38,669 nt of DNA from Candidatus Latescibacterota bacterium (GCA_021295675.1 JAGWBY010000034.1:1-38669), one strand, 5' to 3'. Positions 17,672 to 25,196 are shown, counted from the first letter of the stretch. Program-made: numbers and translations. Notes: a model not told the origin generated them from the letters alone.

Positions 17672-17961
17672 TGCAGACCTTTGCAGCCCATCTCAAAGAG
17701 AAACTCCAAGACGAGCGGTTTCGCAAAATGTATGAGGAGGAGAGGCAGTTGGCTGAACTGTCCCTGCAACTTGTAGTCGCCCGAAATAAGTCAGGTAAAT
17801 CGCAAAAAGAGGTAGCGCAACAAGCCCAAGTAACTCAGCAGCAACTGTCCAAGTTAGAAAACGGTGCAAGCTGCAATGTTACTACTCTCCTCAAAGTGTG
17901 CAAAGCACTGGGCTTAAAACTGGAACTAGAAGAGTCAAAGGAATTGGAACCCGCCGGATAG
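17671..17961 (+). CDS. higA: HigA-type XRE antitoxin
   Basis: A 96-residue helix-turn-helix protein. The recognition region is KSQKEVAQQAQVTQQQLSKLE (about 43-63), followed by TTLLKVCKALGLKLELEE. The N-terminal FAAHLKEKLQDERFRKMYEE is the toxin-binding part typical of HigA partners. It should neutralise HigB and repress the shared promoter through the inverted repeat at 17266-17281. Its first ~24 codons are duplicated at 19122-19187. Confidence 0.88.
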   Translation: MQTFAAHLKEKLQDERFRKMYEEERQLAELSLQLVVARNKSGKSQKEVAQQAQVTQQQLSKLENGASCNVTTLLKVCKALGLKLELEESKELEPAG

Positions 17962-18292
17962 CATCTCATCTTGCTACATCTTGTTGCTTCATGAGGCTGG
18001 AGCGACAACACCCAAGAAATCCGACCGCACCTACTCCTTTCAATAAGATCGGAGGGTTTCAAGGTCGCCTTCCGTACCCACCTCCGCCAACTTGGACCGC
18101 AGGTGACGTATCAGGCCAAAGGTTCGCTGAGCACCGAGGCGGTCCTTGTTGAAGATAGCTTTGATAACAAGTTAGAAAACAACAATTTACGAAATTTGAC
18201 ACCAAAACGATAACTTACTGTAAAACAACGATTTATAGATATTCATGCAACAACGCCGAATATATGCGAAGTAGTCAGCTTTCAAAGCAGAG
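17962..18292. other. Gene-free stretch after higBA
   Basis: No complete gene seen. A start-less open frame at about 18047-18211 reads SEGFKVAFRTHLRQLGPQ and STEAVLVEDSFDNKLEN and may be a coding remnant of unknown origin. From about 18165 the sequence becomes clearly more AT-rich than the surroundings, a sign of foreign DNA. Confidence 0.4.
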
Positions 18293-18330
18293 GCTTCAAT
18301 GAGGCCGGGGCGTTGACTCCCTGGAAATCG
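18293..18330. repeat. Solitary CRISPR-repeat-like unit, copy 2
   Basis: A 38-base unit with the same head GCTTCAATGAGG and tail GAAATCG as 17210-17245, here around CCGGGG...CCCTGG, which can pair with one G-T wobble. The two copies lie 1083 bases apart and bracket the higBA locus. Confidence 0.5.
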
Positions 18331-18367
18331 CGACAGACTCCACACGGCTTGTCAAAACCTGCCGCGT

Positions 18368-18775
18368 TTACGGGATAACTTCAAATCCCATCTGTCGAAA
18401 GTGGTGGTCCAACGTCAATGCTCGACGGATTCGCAGTTCTCGCATGAGAACAAAGCTGCAGCAGTCGGTAAAGGAGAATTCCTTATCCCGATAGCCGAAG
18501 AAGAGCGCCCGCGCCCGTTCTCTTCGCGGTTCGTCAATAGACTCAATCCGCAGTCGAACCGAGCCGTCGATTTGCTGCCACCAAGCTTCAGCAGCATTAA
18601 GACCAAGGCGGAACCGGACGGTGGTCAGAGTCTCGTCGATCACATAGTCGGTCGTCGTCAGTATACCTCCTGACGACAGCCATTGATCCCGAGCTTCTCG
18701 TACAGCCGAACCCGCCGTATCACTGCTATCCGCGGCTGCAACCCATGCGGCCGTATCCACGAACATTTGCCTCAC
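18368..18775 (-). CDS. vapC: PIN-domain toxin (VapC-like RNase)
   Basis: A 135-residue PIN nuclease. The acidic active-site set is visible: D7 (FVDTAAW), E48 (YVIDETLT), D104 (SFTDCCSF) and D123 (TLDHHF). It probably cleaves tRNA or rRNA when freed from its antitoxin. ATGA overlaps the upstream antitoxin stop by 4 bases (18772-18775), the standard vapBC arrangement. It appears intact. Confidence 0.9.
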   Translation of the reverse strand: MRQMFVDTAAWVAAADSSDTAGSAVREARDQWLSSGGILTTTDYVIDETLTTVRFRLGLNAAEAWWQQIDGSVRLRIESIDEPRRERARALFFGYRDKEFSFTDCCSFVLMRELRIRRALTLDHHFRQMGFEVIP

Positions 18776-19017
18776 CGGTACAGCACCTCGTCATGCCGTG
18801 CGGCAGCGTCCCCCGATTCGGATGCCCCAACGGGTGGGGCCTGGTACAGCGGATCCGATTCCAGTGGCGCGTTTTCGAGCGGTGGACTGCCAACCGGGAC
18901 GATGTCGAAAGCCGGACGACTGCGATATAGAACGGTAAATCGCTCCCCGTGTCGCACTTTCTTAACGACATCCTGTAGGCGCTCGCGGAGTTCTTTGGCG
19001 CTGATCACCTCTGGCAT
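18772..19017 (-). CDS. vapB: Phd/YefM-type antitoxin paired with the PIN toxin
   Basis: About 81 residues. The N-terminal half MPEVISAKELRERLQDVVKK, then HGERFTVLYRSRPAFDIVPV, is the Phd/YefM DNA-binding fold. The C-terminal acidic/proline tail should wrap the toxin. AAGGGAG lies 7 bases before ATG 19017; GTG 19023 is less likely. It overlaps vapC by 4 bases. Confidence 0.86.
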   Translation of the reverse strand: MPEVISAKELRERLQDVVKKVRHGERFTVLYRSRPAFDIVPVGSPPLENAPLESDPLYQAPPVGASESGDAAARHDEVLYR

Positions 19018-19032
19018 AGTCACGCTCCCTTC

Positions 19033-19072
19033 AAGTTTAACTTAAGATAATCTTTTCTCGGAAGCGATACAA
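19033..19072 (-). promoter_or_regulatory. Candidate vapBC promoter and operator
   Basis: Read on the minus strand, TTGTAT (19072-19067), 17 bases, then TATCTT (19049-19044). The palindrome AAGTTTAACTT (19033-19043) follows at the expected start point and could be the autoregulatory operator. It lies 16 bases before the vapB ATG. Confidence 0.4.
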
Positions 19073-19092
19073 TCCTGTTCTACATTGATTCT

Positions 19093-19187
19093 ATGAACGC
19101 CAACTGAGAGAGTGTTTCTGATGCAGATCTTTGCAGTTCCTCTCAAAGAGAAGCTCCAAGACGAGCGGTTTCGCAAAATGTACGAGG
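19093..19187 (+). pseudogene. Truncated second copy of the higB/higA junction
   Basis: These 95 bases match 17643-17737 with about eight mismatches. They cover the last codons of higB (NERQLRE.F), the TGATG junction and the first ~24 codons of higA (FAVPLKEKLQDERFRKMYE). The similarity stops abruptly at 19187, where the sequence leads into the CRISPR remnant. It is a relic of a duplicated or earlier higBA locus. Confidence 0.8.
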
Positions 19188-19256
19188 GATGGCATCTACG
19201 TCCGGCCTGCACGGAGTCCTCAGTTCTAGTGCCGGAGATACCGTCTGTAGATTCCA

Positions 19257-19363
19257 GTGCTCAACACCTTTCGGCATCAAAGAGGGTCGCACATAGGCCC
19301 AGAAAGCCTTTTGCCCGACCTCATGGATGTGCTCAACGCCTTTCGGCATCAAAGAGGGTCGCA
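19257..19363 (-). CRISPR. Two-repeat CRISPR remnant
   Basis: Two 35-base repeats at 19257-19291 and 19329-19363 differ at a single base and are separated by a 37-base spacer (19292-19328). The repeat contains the stem GCCTTTCGGC and, in cas6 orientation, runs from TGCGACCC to GTTGAGCAC. The copy with the mismatch (19257) would be the degenerate trailer-end repeat, so the leader side faced cas6. In-frame translation gives the LMPKGVEH motif often seen in spurious proteins from such arrays. No further repeat was found one period (72 bases) on either side. No leader sequence remains. Confidence 0.85.
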
Positions 19364-19734
19364 TCGTTGCCATTCTTGGTGGTGACAATCCGGCAGTGCA
19401 ATGTAGCCGCCGGAACCAGTGCCCGCGTCTCGCTGACGCCGACGCGCAGCTTGCATCCGTCCAAATCGAGGCTTTTTCCGGCTAGTCTCAGAGAGCGCGG
19501 CAACAGGTCAGATGGCAGGCGCAGACCAAGGCGGGCGTTGGGACCAATCAGCCGCCTACCATTTCCTAGGGGCGTGCCGCGAACGGTGTGCAAACCAATA
19601 TGCGGATTGCCGTGCATCCATTGATCTTCCTCGGTCTCCAGCATGCGGGAAAGCGCACCATACAGCGCGTACCCATGATCGCTGGGCACTTCCGTGCCGA
19701 TGACGCGAAACAGAATGTCCAGTATCGGGTTCAT
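19333..19734 (-). pseudogene. cas6: Truncated Cas6 (Cmx6-type CRISPR RNA endonuclease)
   Basis: From ATG 19734 the protein reads MNPILDILFRVIGTEVPSDH, GYALYGALSRMLETEE, HTVRGTPLGNGRRL, RLGLRLPSDLLPRSLRLAGK, LDLDGCKLRVGVSETRAL and VPAATLHCRIVTTKNG. This is the N-terminal half of Cas6/Cmx6 proteins linked to MYXAN-type type I systems, which process pre-crRNA. Full proteins are about 200 or more residues; here the second RRM-like half is missing. After codon ~123 the frame enters the CRISPR repeat (19363), adds ATLFDAERR and stops at the repeat's own TGA (19333-19335). A deletion has therefore joined mid-cas6 to the array. The catalytic function is almost certainly lost. Confidence 0.82.
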
Positions 19735-19741
19735 ATAGCGT

Positions 19742-19966
19742 TTATGTATCTCGTTTCCTCGCAAGGACTTCGCGCACCACTTCAGCAGTCTCCTCTGCAC
19801 ATTTCCGCAGCAACTCGATTTCATACGGCGTCAGCATCCGAGGGGCGGGCGAGGGGCCTATTAGCCGCTGGAGTTCGGCCGCCGAAGGAGTGACCCCAGT
19901 ATTCTCGTCCTTGCTCTCTGAAGGCTGCTCTGTGTCGTTGACCTTATCCATCTTCTTTCGCTTCAT
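19742..19966 (-). CDS. Small acidic protein of unknown function upstream of cas6
   Basis: About 74 residues from ATG 19966 (alternative ATG 19951). A charged N-terminus (DKVNDTEQPSESKDENTG) precedes a helical C-terminal part LTPYEIELLRKCAEETAEVV and a basic end LARKRDT. No family recognised; a small regulatory or DNA-associated protein is possible. Its stop is 7 bases before the cas6 ATG, so it was cotranscribed with cas6, and its start overlaps the end of the VOC gene. GAGGAAGGAGG stands close upstream. Confidence 0.5.
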   Translation of the reverse strand: MKRKKMDKVNDTEQPSESKDENTGVTPSAAELQRLIGPSPAPRMLTPYEIELLRKCAEETAEVVREVLARKRDT

Positions 19967-20462
19967 CGCCTCCTTCCTCACTCTCATCGCCCTCTCCCTC
20001 GCTAGGCGGCCCGCCAATCCGCAAAACATGCCCATCCAAATCCTCCACTAGCATCTCCCGCGCACCCCAAGGCTCGTCAACCGGCTCCTTTTTGATAGTC
20101 GCCCCCGCCGCCGCATACTCCTCGTGCAGCTTGTCCACATCGCCGACGTTGTAGTAAATCCACACAGGTCGGGCACCCTGCGAATTCTCGGCGAGAAAGA
20201 CGTGCACCTCGCCATTGGATATGGAGGCAAAGGTCTTGTCATCCTCCTCGGCGGGCCAATCCCAATCCTTGTTGAAACCGAGCACCGAGGTGTAGTGCTC
20301 AATGCTCGCCTCGACGCTTGCGACGTTCAGGATCGGCGTCATCGCAGTGAACGCCGTGGACCCGTGATCATTGGCGTGCTCTTCATGGGCGTCGGCGATA
20401 GAGCTAACGCCGACGGTGATTCCTGCTACCACTACTGCTGCGGCAATGCTGCGACCTGTCAT
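19944..20462 (-). CDS. Exported glyoxalase/bleomycin-resistance (VOC) family protein
   Basis: About 172 residues. ATG 20462 follows AGGAGG, so the longer upstream frame is not used. A signal peptide is evident (MTGRSIAAAVVVAGITVG, cleavage near ADAHEE). The VOC fold follows: MTPILNVASVEASIEHYTSV, LGFNKDWDWP, VWIYYNVGDVDKLHEEYAA and VEDLDGHVLRIGGP with a metal-type Glu. The tail is strongly acidic (EGEGDESEEGGDEAKED). Export is unusual for a VOC protein. The role is unknown. Confidence 0.8.
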   Translation of the reverse strand: MTGRSIAAAVVVAGITVGVSSIADAHEEHANDHGSTAFTAMTPILNVASVEASIEHYTSVLGFNKDWDWPAEEDDKTFASISNGEVHVFLAENSQGARPVWIYYNVGDVDKLHEEYAAAGATIKKEPVDEPWGAREMLVEDLDGHVLRIGGPPSEGEGDESEEGGDEAKEDG

Positions 20463-20505
20463 GGTTTTCCTCCTGTGGGTGAGTTCAATCCGGCAAAATT
20501 CGATT

Positions 20506-20579
20506 GTACCGCGTGCATCGAACCCGGTCAATGTTGACAGCCACTCCCGGCGCGAAGATGTTGGAAACGGTCCATCCAT
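20506..20579. repeat. Direct repeat flanking the AAA/PD-(D/E)XK gene, copy 1
   Basis: About 74 bases beginning GTACCGCG, with the shared core GAACCCGGTCAA and GGCGCGAAGAT. It is roughly 80% identical to 22209-22283, in the same orientation; most differences are transitions. It contains the near-palindrome GTCAATGTTGAC. Confidence 0.7.
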
Positions 20580-20605
20580 CGGCTCAAAGCTAGCCTACCC
20601 CCGCT

Positions 20606-22153
20606 TCATGCTCGCTCGACGTCAAACGCCGCCAAATTGCGTTCATCCTTACTAAATTCCACGCCAATCAGATAAATCGGCTGCCCCAAGGCGCGATACT
20701 TATCCGCGTAGCGCCGCTCCTGCAACTGCGCCATCGCCGCACCCGCAGACGCCAGCTCGACCACCTTGAACTCGAATAGATAGACGTTGCCGTTGAACAG
20801 AACGGCCATATCCAAGCGCCCACGGCTACTGCTGTCCTCCACCCGAATATCCAGTCCCAAGCCAGCGAAATAGGAATAGAATACGCTCGCGTAGTACCCC
20901 TCGTAATTCGCAATGTCATTGTTAGTGTACCACTCGTAGGGAATGCTGGCGAAAAAAGCGTGGAATAGTGTCTCCAAGCCGGCGAAGTCATTGGCTTCTA
21001 ACAGCCGATACAGCCGTACGCTGTTGGTCATCTGCCGCGTGGCATCCTGCACCAAGTAGCGCAGCAGGCTGCGGTTCAAGCTCTGCCGCACTTCTCGGTT
21101 GGGATAGCCTAGCCGATAGACAGGCTCGCCGCCGAGGTCTCGCTCCTCAGCAATCGTCAGGTAGCCCGTCTGGAACAGCAGCGCCTCGGTCGCCATGTCG
21201 TCCACGTCGAAGGTGGACAACAGGGCGCTGCCGCCCTCCATACTGCCCAACTCCAAGGAACTGACGTGGCGCTTGCACAGGGTTTCAACCAAGAACGTCG
21301 GCGTGCCGGTCTCAAACCAATAGGCACCGAACTTGCGGCTGTCGAACAGCAGCAGGATGTCGAAGGGGTTGTACACCTTCTCGTCGCCGAGCCAACTGTA
21401 GCCGTTGTACCAGTCGCGGATCTGATCCCGGTCCAAGCCCGGTAGTTCCGGTGCGAACACCGTGTCGAGATCTACCTCGGTGTAGCCACAAATAGCGGAG
21501 TAGCGCGGATCAATGGTGATGTCCTTGAGGTTGTTGAGTCCAGAAAACAAGCTGACCTTGGAATATTTGCTCACCCCCGTAATGAAGGCGAAGCGGATGT
21601 GTGCATCGCTGGATTTGATCATCGCGTACAGATCGCGCAGAAAGTCGCGGTTAGAGCGGGCGACGTCCGGCACCTCCAGCGCATCCAAAATCGGCTTGTC
21701 ATACTCATCTACCAGCACTACAACGCGCTGCCCAGCCTGCCGACTCAGTGCCCCAAGCAGATGGCGAAAGCACGCCGAGGCGCTCTCGTAACGGGTCGTA
21801 ACCCCGGCCTCTGCTGCCAAATCTTGTAGTTGCGCCATCGCGTCTTCGTGCAGACCGCCCCGCTCGTAGTAACTACCGCCGCTGAAGTCCAGCCGCACAA
21901 CCGGATACCGCCGTGACCAATCCCAGTGGTCGTGGATGTATAGCCCCTCAAACAGCGACTCGTTGCCCTCGAACAGCTCTTTCAGCGTATCCAACAACAG
22001 GCTCTTGCCAAAGCGGCGCGGACGCGACAGGAAATAGTGCGTACCCTCGTCAAGCAGCCGGCGTATGTGGGCCGTTTTATCGACGTAGTAGCAGTCCTCC
22101 TCCCTAATTTTGCGGAAGGTCTGAATGCCAATGGGCAGTCTGAGTTTGATCAT
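20606..22153 (-). CDS. AAA-ATPase-like protein with C-terminal PD-(D/E)XK nuclease domain (DUF1703 type)
   Basis: A 515-residue protein. The N-terminal AAA_lid-type ATPase domain opens with LPIGIQTFRKIREEDCYYVD and KTAHIRRLL. Its Walker A-like loop is SRPRRFGKSLLLDT, Walker B VVVLVDEYDKPI, and the sensor region FAFITGVSKYSKVSLFSGLN. The C-terminal DUF1703 nuclease-like part has GRLDMAVLFNGNVYLFEFKV (D...ExK). This family is multicopy in many Bacteroidetes and uncultured phyla; mobile and defence roles have been suggested but not settled. It lies between two ~75-base direct repeats, which suggests it moves as a cassette. It appears intact. Confidence 0.88.
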   Translation of the reverse strand: MIKLRLPIGIQTFRKIREEDCYYVDKTAHIRRLLDEGTHYFLSRPRRFGKSLLLDTLKELFEGNESLFEGLYIHDHWDWSRRYPVVRLDFSGGSYYERGGLHEDAMAQLQDLAAEAGVTTRYESASACFRHLLGALSRQAGQRVVVLVDEYDKPILDALEVPDVARSNRDFLRDLYAMIKSSDAHIRFAFITGVSKYSKVSLFSGLNNLKDITIDPRYSAICGYTEVDLDTVFAPELPGLDRDQIRDWYNGYSWLGDEKVYNPFDILLLFDSRKFGAYWFETGTPTFLVETLCKRHVSSLELGSMEGGSALLSTFDVDDMATEALLFQTGYLTIAEERDLGGEPVYRLGYPNREVRQSLNRSLLRYLVQDATRQMTNSVRLYRLLEANDFAGLETLFHAFFASIPYEWYTNNDIANYEGYYASVFYSYFAGLGLDIRVEDSSSRGRLDMAVLFNGNVYLFEFKVVELASAGAAMAQLQERRYADKYRALGQPIYLIGVEFSKDERNLAAFDVERA

Positions 22154-22208
22154 GGCGTACGTTACTCCAGATAGAGGATCCGACTTCTATTCCTTCAGAC
22201 CGGCCAAA

Positions 22209-22283
22209 GTACCGCGCACGTTGAACCCGGTCAACATTGACAGCCGCCCCCCGGCGCGAAGATATTGGGGGCTGTTCATTCCA
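22209..22283. repeat. Direct repeat flanking the AAA/PD-(D/E)XK gene, copy 2
   Basis: About 75 bases starting GTACCGCG and ending TTCATTCCA, matching 20506-20579 with one extra C in the C-run. It occupies most of the space between the ATPase start and the sulfatase start, and so may hold the promoter of one or both. Confidence 0.7.
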
Positions 22284-22299
22284 AACTAGGAGACGCACA

Positions 22300-23637
22300 G
22301 TGCCCAACGAAAAACCGAATGTAGTCCTCGTCTTCGCCGACCAATGGCGTGCCCAAGCTTTCGGGTACGCCGGCGACCCTAATGTGCAAACCCCCAACCT
22401 GGACGCGCTAGCGAGTCGCAGCGTCAACTGCACCCACGCGGTGTCTGGCTGCTCGGTATGCTCACCGGCGCGGGCCTCGTTCCTGACTGGTCAATACCCC
22501 CTCACACACGGCGTCTTCGTCAATGACGTAGAGCTAGGCCAAAACGCCACGAGCATCGCGCAGGCTTTCAGCGCGGGCGGCTACGACACGGCCTATATCG
22601 GCAAGTGGCACGTCAATGGCCGCGGCCGCTCCAGCTATATCCCGCCCGAGCGCCGGCGGGGCTTCGAGTACTGGAAGGTCCTCGAATGCACCCACGACTA
22701 CAACCACTCCGCGTACTATGCCGGCGACTCGGACGAACAGCTCGTGTGGGAGGACTACGACGCCTTCGCCCAGACCCGCGACGCCCAAGCGTACCTGCGC
22801 GATCGCGGAGACAAACCCTTCTTACTAGTCCTGTCGTGGGGGCCGCCGCACGCCCCCTATCACACGGCCCCGGAAGAGTACCAAGCCCTGTACGATCCAG
22901 CCGCTATCGCCCTGCGGCCCAACGTCCCACCCGACTGGGCCGAGAGCGCGAGGGAGTGGCTCGCCGGGTACTACGCCCATTGCACGGCCTTAGACGACTA
23001 CGTCGCCATGTTGCTCCAGACCTTACAAGAGGAGGGATTGGAACAAGAGACGATCTTTCTGTTTTTCTCGGATCACGGCGACATGCTCGGCTCGCAGGGC
23101 ATGGACAAAAAGCAAAAGCCCTATGAAGAGTCCATCCGCGTGCCGTTCCTGCTGCGCTATCCGGGGATGGACGCCGCCGAGCTCGACGCGCTGATCGACC
23201 TGCCCGACATCATGCCTACCTTGCTGGGCCTGTGCGGCCTACCGATTCCTACCACCGTGGAGGGAATCGACTTTTCCGAGTACCTACAAGGCGGCTCAGA
23301 TCCCTCGGACGGCACCGCACTCTTGCAGTGCCCCCATCCCTTTGGGCAGTGGTGGACCGGCGTCGGCGGCCGGTCCTACCGGGGCCTGCGCACCCGCCGC
23401 CACACGTACGTCCGCGCCTTAGAGGGACCGTGGCTGCTCTACGACAACGAAGCCGACCCCTTCCAACACGACAACCTCGTCGGACAGCCCGGCCAACAGG
23501 ACCTGCTAGACGAATTAGACGCGGCCCTCACGCGCCGCCTCGCCGCAGCCGACGACCCCTTCCTCCCCGGCCCAGCCTACCTCGAACGCTGGGGCTACCA
23601 AGTAGATGCCCGAGGCACCGTTCCCTACACTGGATGA
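22300..23637 (+). CDS. Type I sulfatase (arylsulfatase family)
   Basis: A 445-residue sulfatase hydrolysing sulfate esters, probably on glycans. The metal-binding start is NVVLVFADQWRAQAFGY and the formylglycine signature C-S-P-A-R lies in VCSPARASFLTGQYPLTHGV. The active-site lysine stretch is YIGKWHVNGRG, and the second metal loop is FFSDHGDMLGSQG. The start is GTG 22300 with AGGAG 7 bases upstream; the frame extends further up but only through repeat DNA. There is no signal peptide, so it is cytoplasmic unless exported otherwise. The Gfo/Idh gene follows 30 bases later, suggesting a catabolic pair. A maturase (FGE or AtsB type) must be encoded elsewhere. Confidence 0.92.
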   Translation: MPNEKPNVVLVFADQWRAQAFGYAGDPNVQTPNLDALASRSVNCTHAVSGCSVCSPARASFLTGQYPLTHGVFVNDVELGQNATSIAQAFSAGGYDTAYIGKWHVNGRGRSSYIPPERRRGFEYWKVLECTHDYNHSAYYAGDSDEQLVWEDYDAFAQTRDAQAYLRDRGDKPFLLVLSWGPPHAPYHTAPEEYQALYDPAAIALRPNVPPDWAESAREWLAGYYAHCTALDDYVAMLLQTLQEEGLEQETIFLFFSDHGDMLGSQGMDKKQKPYEESIRVPFLLRYPGMDAAELDALIDLPDIMPTLLGLCGLPIPTTVEGIDFSEYLQGGSDPSDGTALLQCPHPFGQWWTGVGGRSYRGLRTRRHTYVRALEGPWLLYDNEADPFQHDNLVGQPGQQDLLDELDAALTRRLAAADDPFLPGPAYLERWGYQVDARGTVPYTG

Positions 23638-23667
23638 GAAGCGAAACCCCAACCAAAGGAGCACGAC

Positions 23668-24654
23668 ATGTATAAAGCTGGAGTCATTGGCTGCCGCGGC
23701 ATTGGTGTGGCCCACGCCACCGGCATCATCAGTTCAGACCGCGCCAGCCTCGCGGCGGCTTGCGACCTCGACGAAGCAACTCTTCGCGAGTTCGAGCAAC
23801 GCTGGCCAGACGAAAACCCCACCCTGTACCGCGATCACCGCGAGATGCTCGCCCGCGAAGCGCTGGACATCGTCACCGTCGCCACCTCGGATCACCGCCA
23901 TGCCGACTTAGTAGTAGATGCGGCCAACGCCGGGGCCAAGGGCATCTTCTGCGAAAAGCCGCTGGCCACCAGCCTCGCAGACGCCGACCGCATGATCGCC
24001 GCTTGCGACGCCAACAACACCACCCTGTCGGTCGATCACACCCGGCGCTTCATCCCCCTGTGGCGGCACGCCAAAGAAGATATCGTCGATCAAGGCGTCA
24101 TCGGCCCGGTGCAATACGTCATCGGCACGCTCTCCGGCCCCCGCGCCATGCTCTTCCGCAACGGCACCCACACGCTTGACGCTATCTGCTACTACGCGGA
24201 TGCACAGCCCGAGTGGGTAGTGGCCGAGTTGGAAGAAGGGTACGAGGACTACGCCGAGTACCGCGGCGACGGCGGCCACGTACCAGCCACCGAGCCGGGG
24301 GCCAACGGATACATTCACTTTTCTGGGGGTGTGCGGGGCTTCTACATCGGCGGCTCCAAGACTACGCCAGCGCCCAAGCAGCAACTCGAAGTAGTGGGCA
24401 CCACCGGACGACTAGTTATGGTCAGCGACGGCGGCACTCTGTATCGCGGCGAAGAGCCAGAACCCCTCGCGCCGCCCACATGGCCGGTCGAGGGCATTCC
24501 CGCCGGCATCCACGAGCTGATCGCCGCCATGGATCAAGGAGTCGAGTCCGTGTCGCCGGGCCGAGCCGGGCACACTGTAGTAGAGCTGATTATCGGGTTT
24601 TTAGAATCGCAAAAGAAGGGCAATGTGCCGGTGCCCATCCCAGTGCCGAGGTAA
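23668..24654 (+). CDS. Gfo/Idh/MocA family oxidoreductase
   Basis: A 328-residue NAD(P)-dependent dehydrogenase, intact. The Rossmann motif is AGVIGCRGIGVAHA, then IVTVATSDHRHADLVVDAA, the EKP motif IFCEKPLATSLADADRMI, and the catalytic-domain HTRRFIPLWRHAKEDI with FRNGTHTLDAICYYA (GTH..D). AAAGGAG precedes the ATG. It is transcribed with the sulfatase; oxidation of the desulfated sugar is a reasonable inference. Confidence 0.92.
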   Translation: MYKAGVIGCRGIGVAHATGIISSDRASLAAACDLDEATLREFEQRWPDENPTLYRDHREMLAREALDIVTVATSDHRHADLVVDAANAGAKGIFCEKPLATSLADADRMIAACDANNTTLSVDHTRRFIPLWRHAKEDIVDQGVIGPVQYVIGTLSGPRAMLFRNGTHTLDAICYYADAQPEWVVAELEEGYEDYAEYRGDGGHVPATEPGANGYIHFSGGVRGFYIGGSKTTPAPKQQLEVVGTTGRLVMVSDGGTLYRGEEPEPLAPPTWPVEGIPAGIHELIAAMDQGVESVSPGRAGHTVVELIIGFLESQKKGNVPVPIPVPR

Positions 24655-24662
24655 TAACTGCT

Positions 24663-24797
24663 GTTACGCACGGACTTCTTAGGTATGGGATGCTTCGCTT
24701 GCGCTCAGCATGACAAGGCAGGAGCGCGGCAGCCTCTGTCATGCTGAGCGGAGCGCAGCGGAGTCGAAGCATCTTATACCAGATGCTTATGCGTAAC
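24663..24797. repeat. Palindromic repetitive element (REP/MITE-like)
   Basis: Terminal inverted repeats GTTACGCA (24663-24670) and TGCGTAAC (24790-24797) enclose paired ATGCTTCG / CGAAGCAT and a 14-base pair CGCTCAGCATGACA / TGTCATGCTGAGCG. The whole 135 bases can fold as a long interrupted hairpin. The core TGTCATGCTGAGCGGAGC resembles a repeat family scattered in many bacterial genomes. It sits between convergent genes and may also stop transcription. Confidence 0.7.
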
Positions 24798-24830
24798 GTC
24801 CATTGGATGACTGTCGCGTAGTCAGCTCGC

Positions 24831-25196
24831 CTAATCCAACTCCACCACCACCCGACCATCCTCCACGCGCACCGAATAAGTCCGCACCCGCACCTTTTCA
24901 GGCTCACAAAGCGAGCGGCCCGTGCGCACGTCGTATTCCCAGCCGTGCCACGGGCAGCTCAGGATCTCGCCCGCGCGTCCCAAGACGATCTCGTCCCCCG
25001 GGTTCCGCGCCAGCGCCGTGCCCCCAACCCGGCCGTCCGACAGCCGTGCCCCTTGATGTGGACAAACATCGCGGAGTGCGTACCAGGCATTCCCCTGCCG
25101 CACGATGGCCAAGCCCCGCCCCTCGACCTCGACCCGGCGGACCTCGCCGTCGGCAAAGGCATCGACTGCCCCCACGTCAACGCGCCGCAAAGCCAT
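24831..25196 (-). CDS. Rieske [2Fe-2S] ferredoxin-like protein
   Basis: A 121-residue single-domain Rieske protein. The cluster ligands are C45/H47 (DVCPHQGA) and C81/H84 ([12 protein letters not shown]). The start ATG 25196 has GAGG 5 bases before it and overlaps the end of the amidohydrolase gene by 20 bases, so translation is coupled. Such proteins feed electrons to dioxygenases or other oxygenases. No partner oxygenase of the ring-hydroxylating type is present in the window. The link to the amidohydrolase suggests a shared degradative role. Confidence 0.9.
   Translation of the reverse strand: MALRRVDVGAVDAFADGEVRRVEVEGRGLAIVRQGNAWYALRDVCPHQGARLSDGRVGGTALARNPGDEIVLGRAGEILSCPWHGWEYDVRTGRSLCEPEKVRVRTYSVRVEDGRVVVELD

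Noticed and set aside
19143..19388. 81-residue minus-strand frame with two LMPKGVEH motifs
   Set aside because: It is the known artefact of translating a CRISPR array; the motif is encoded by the repeats.
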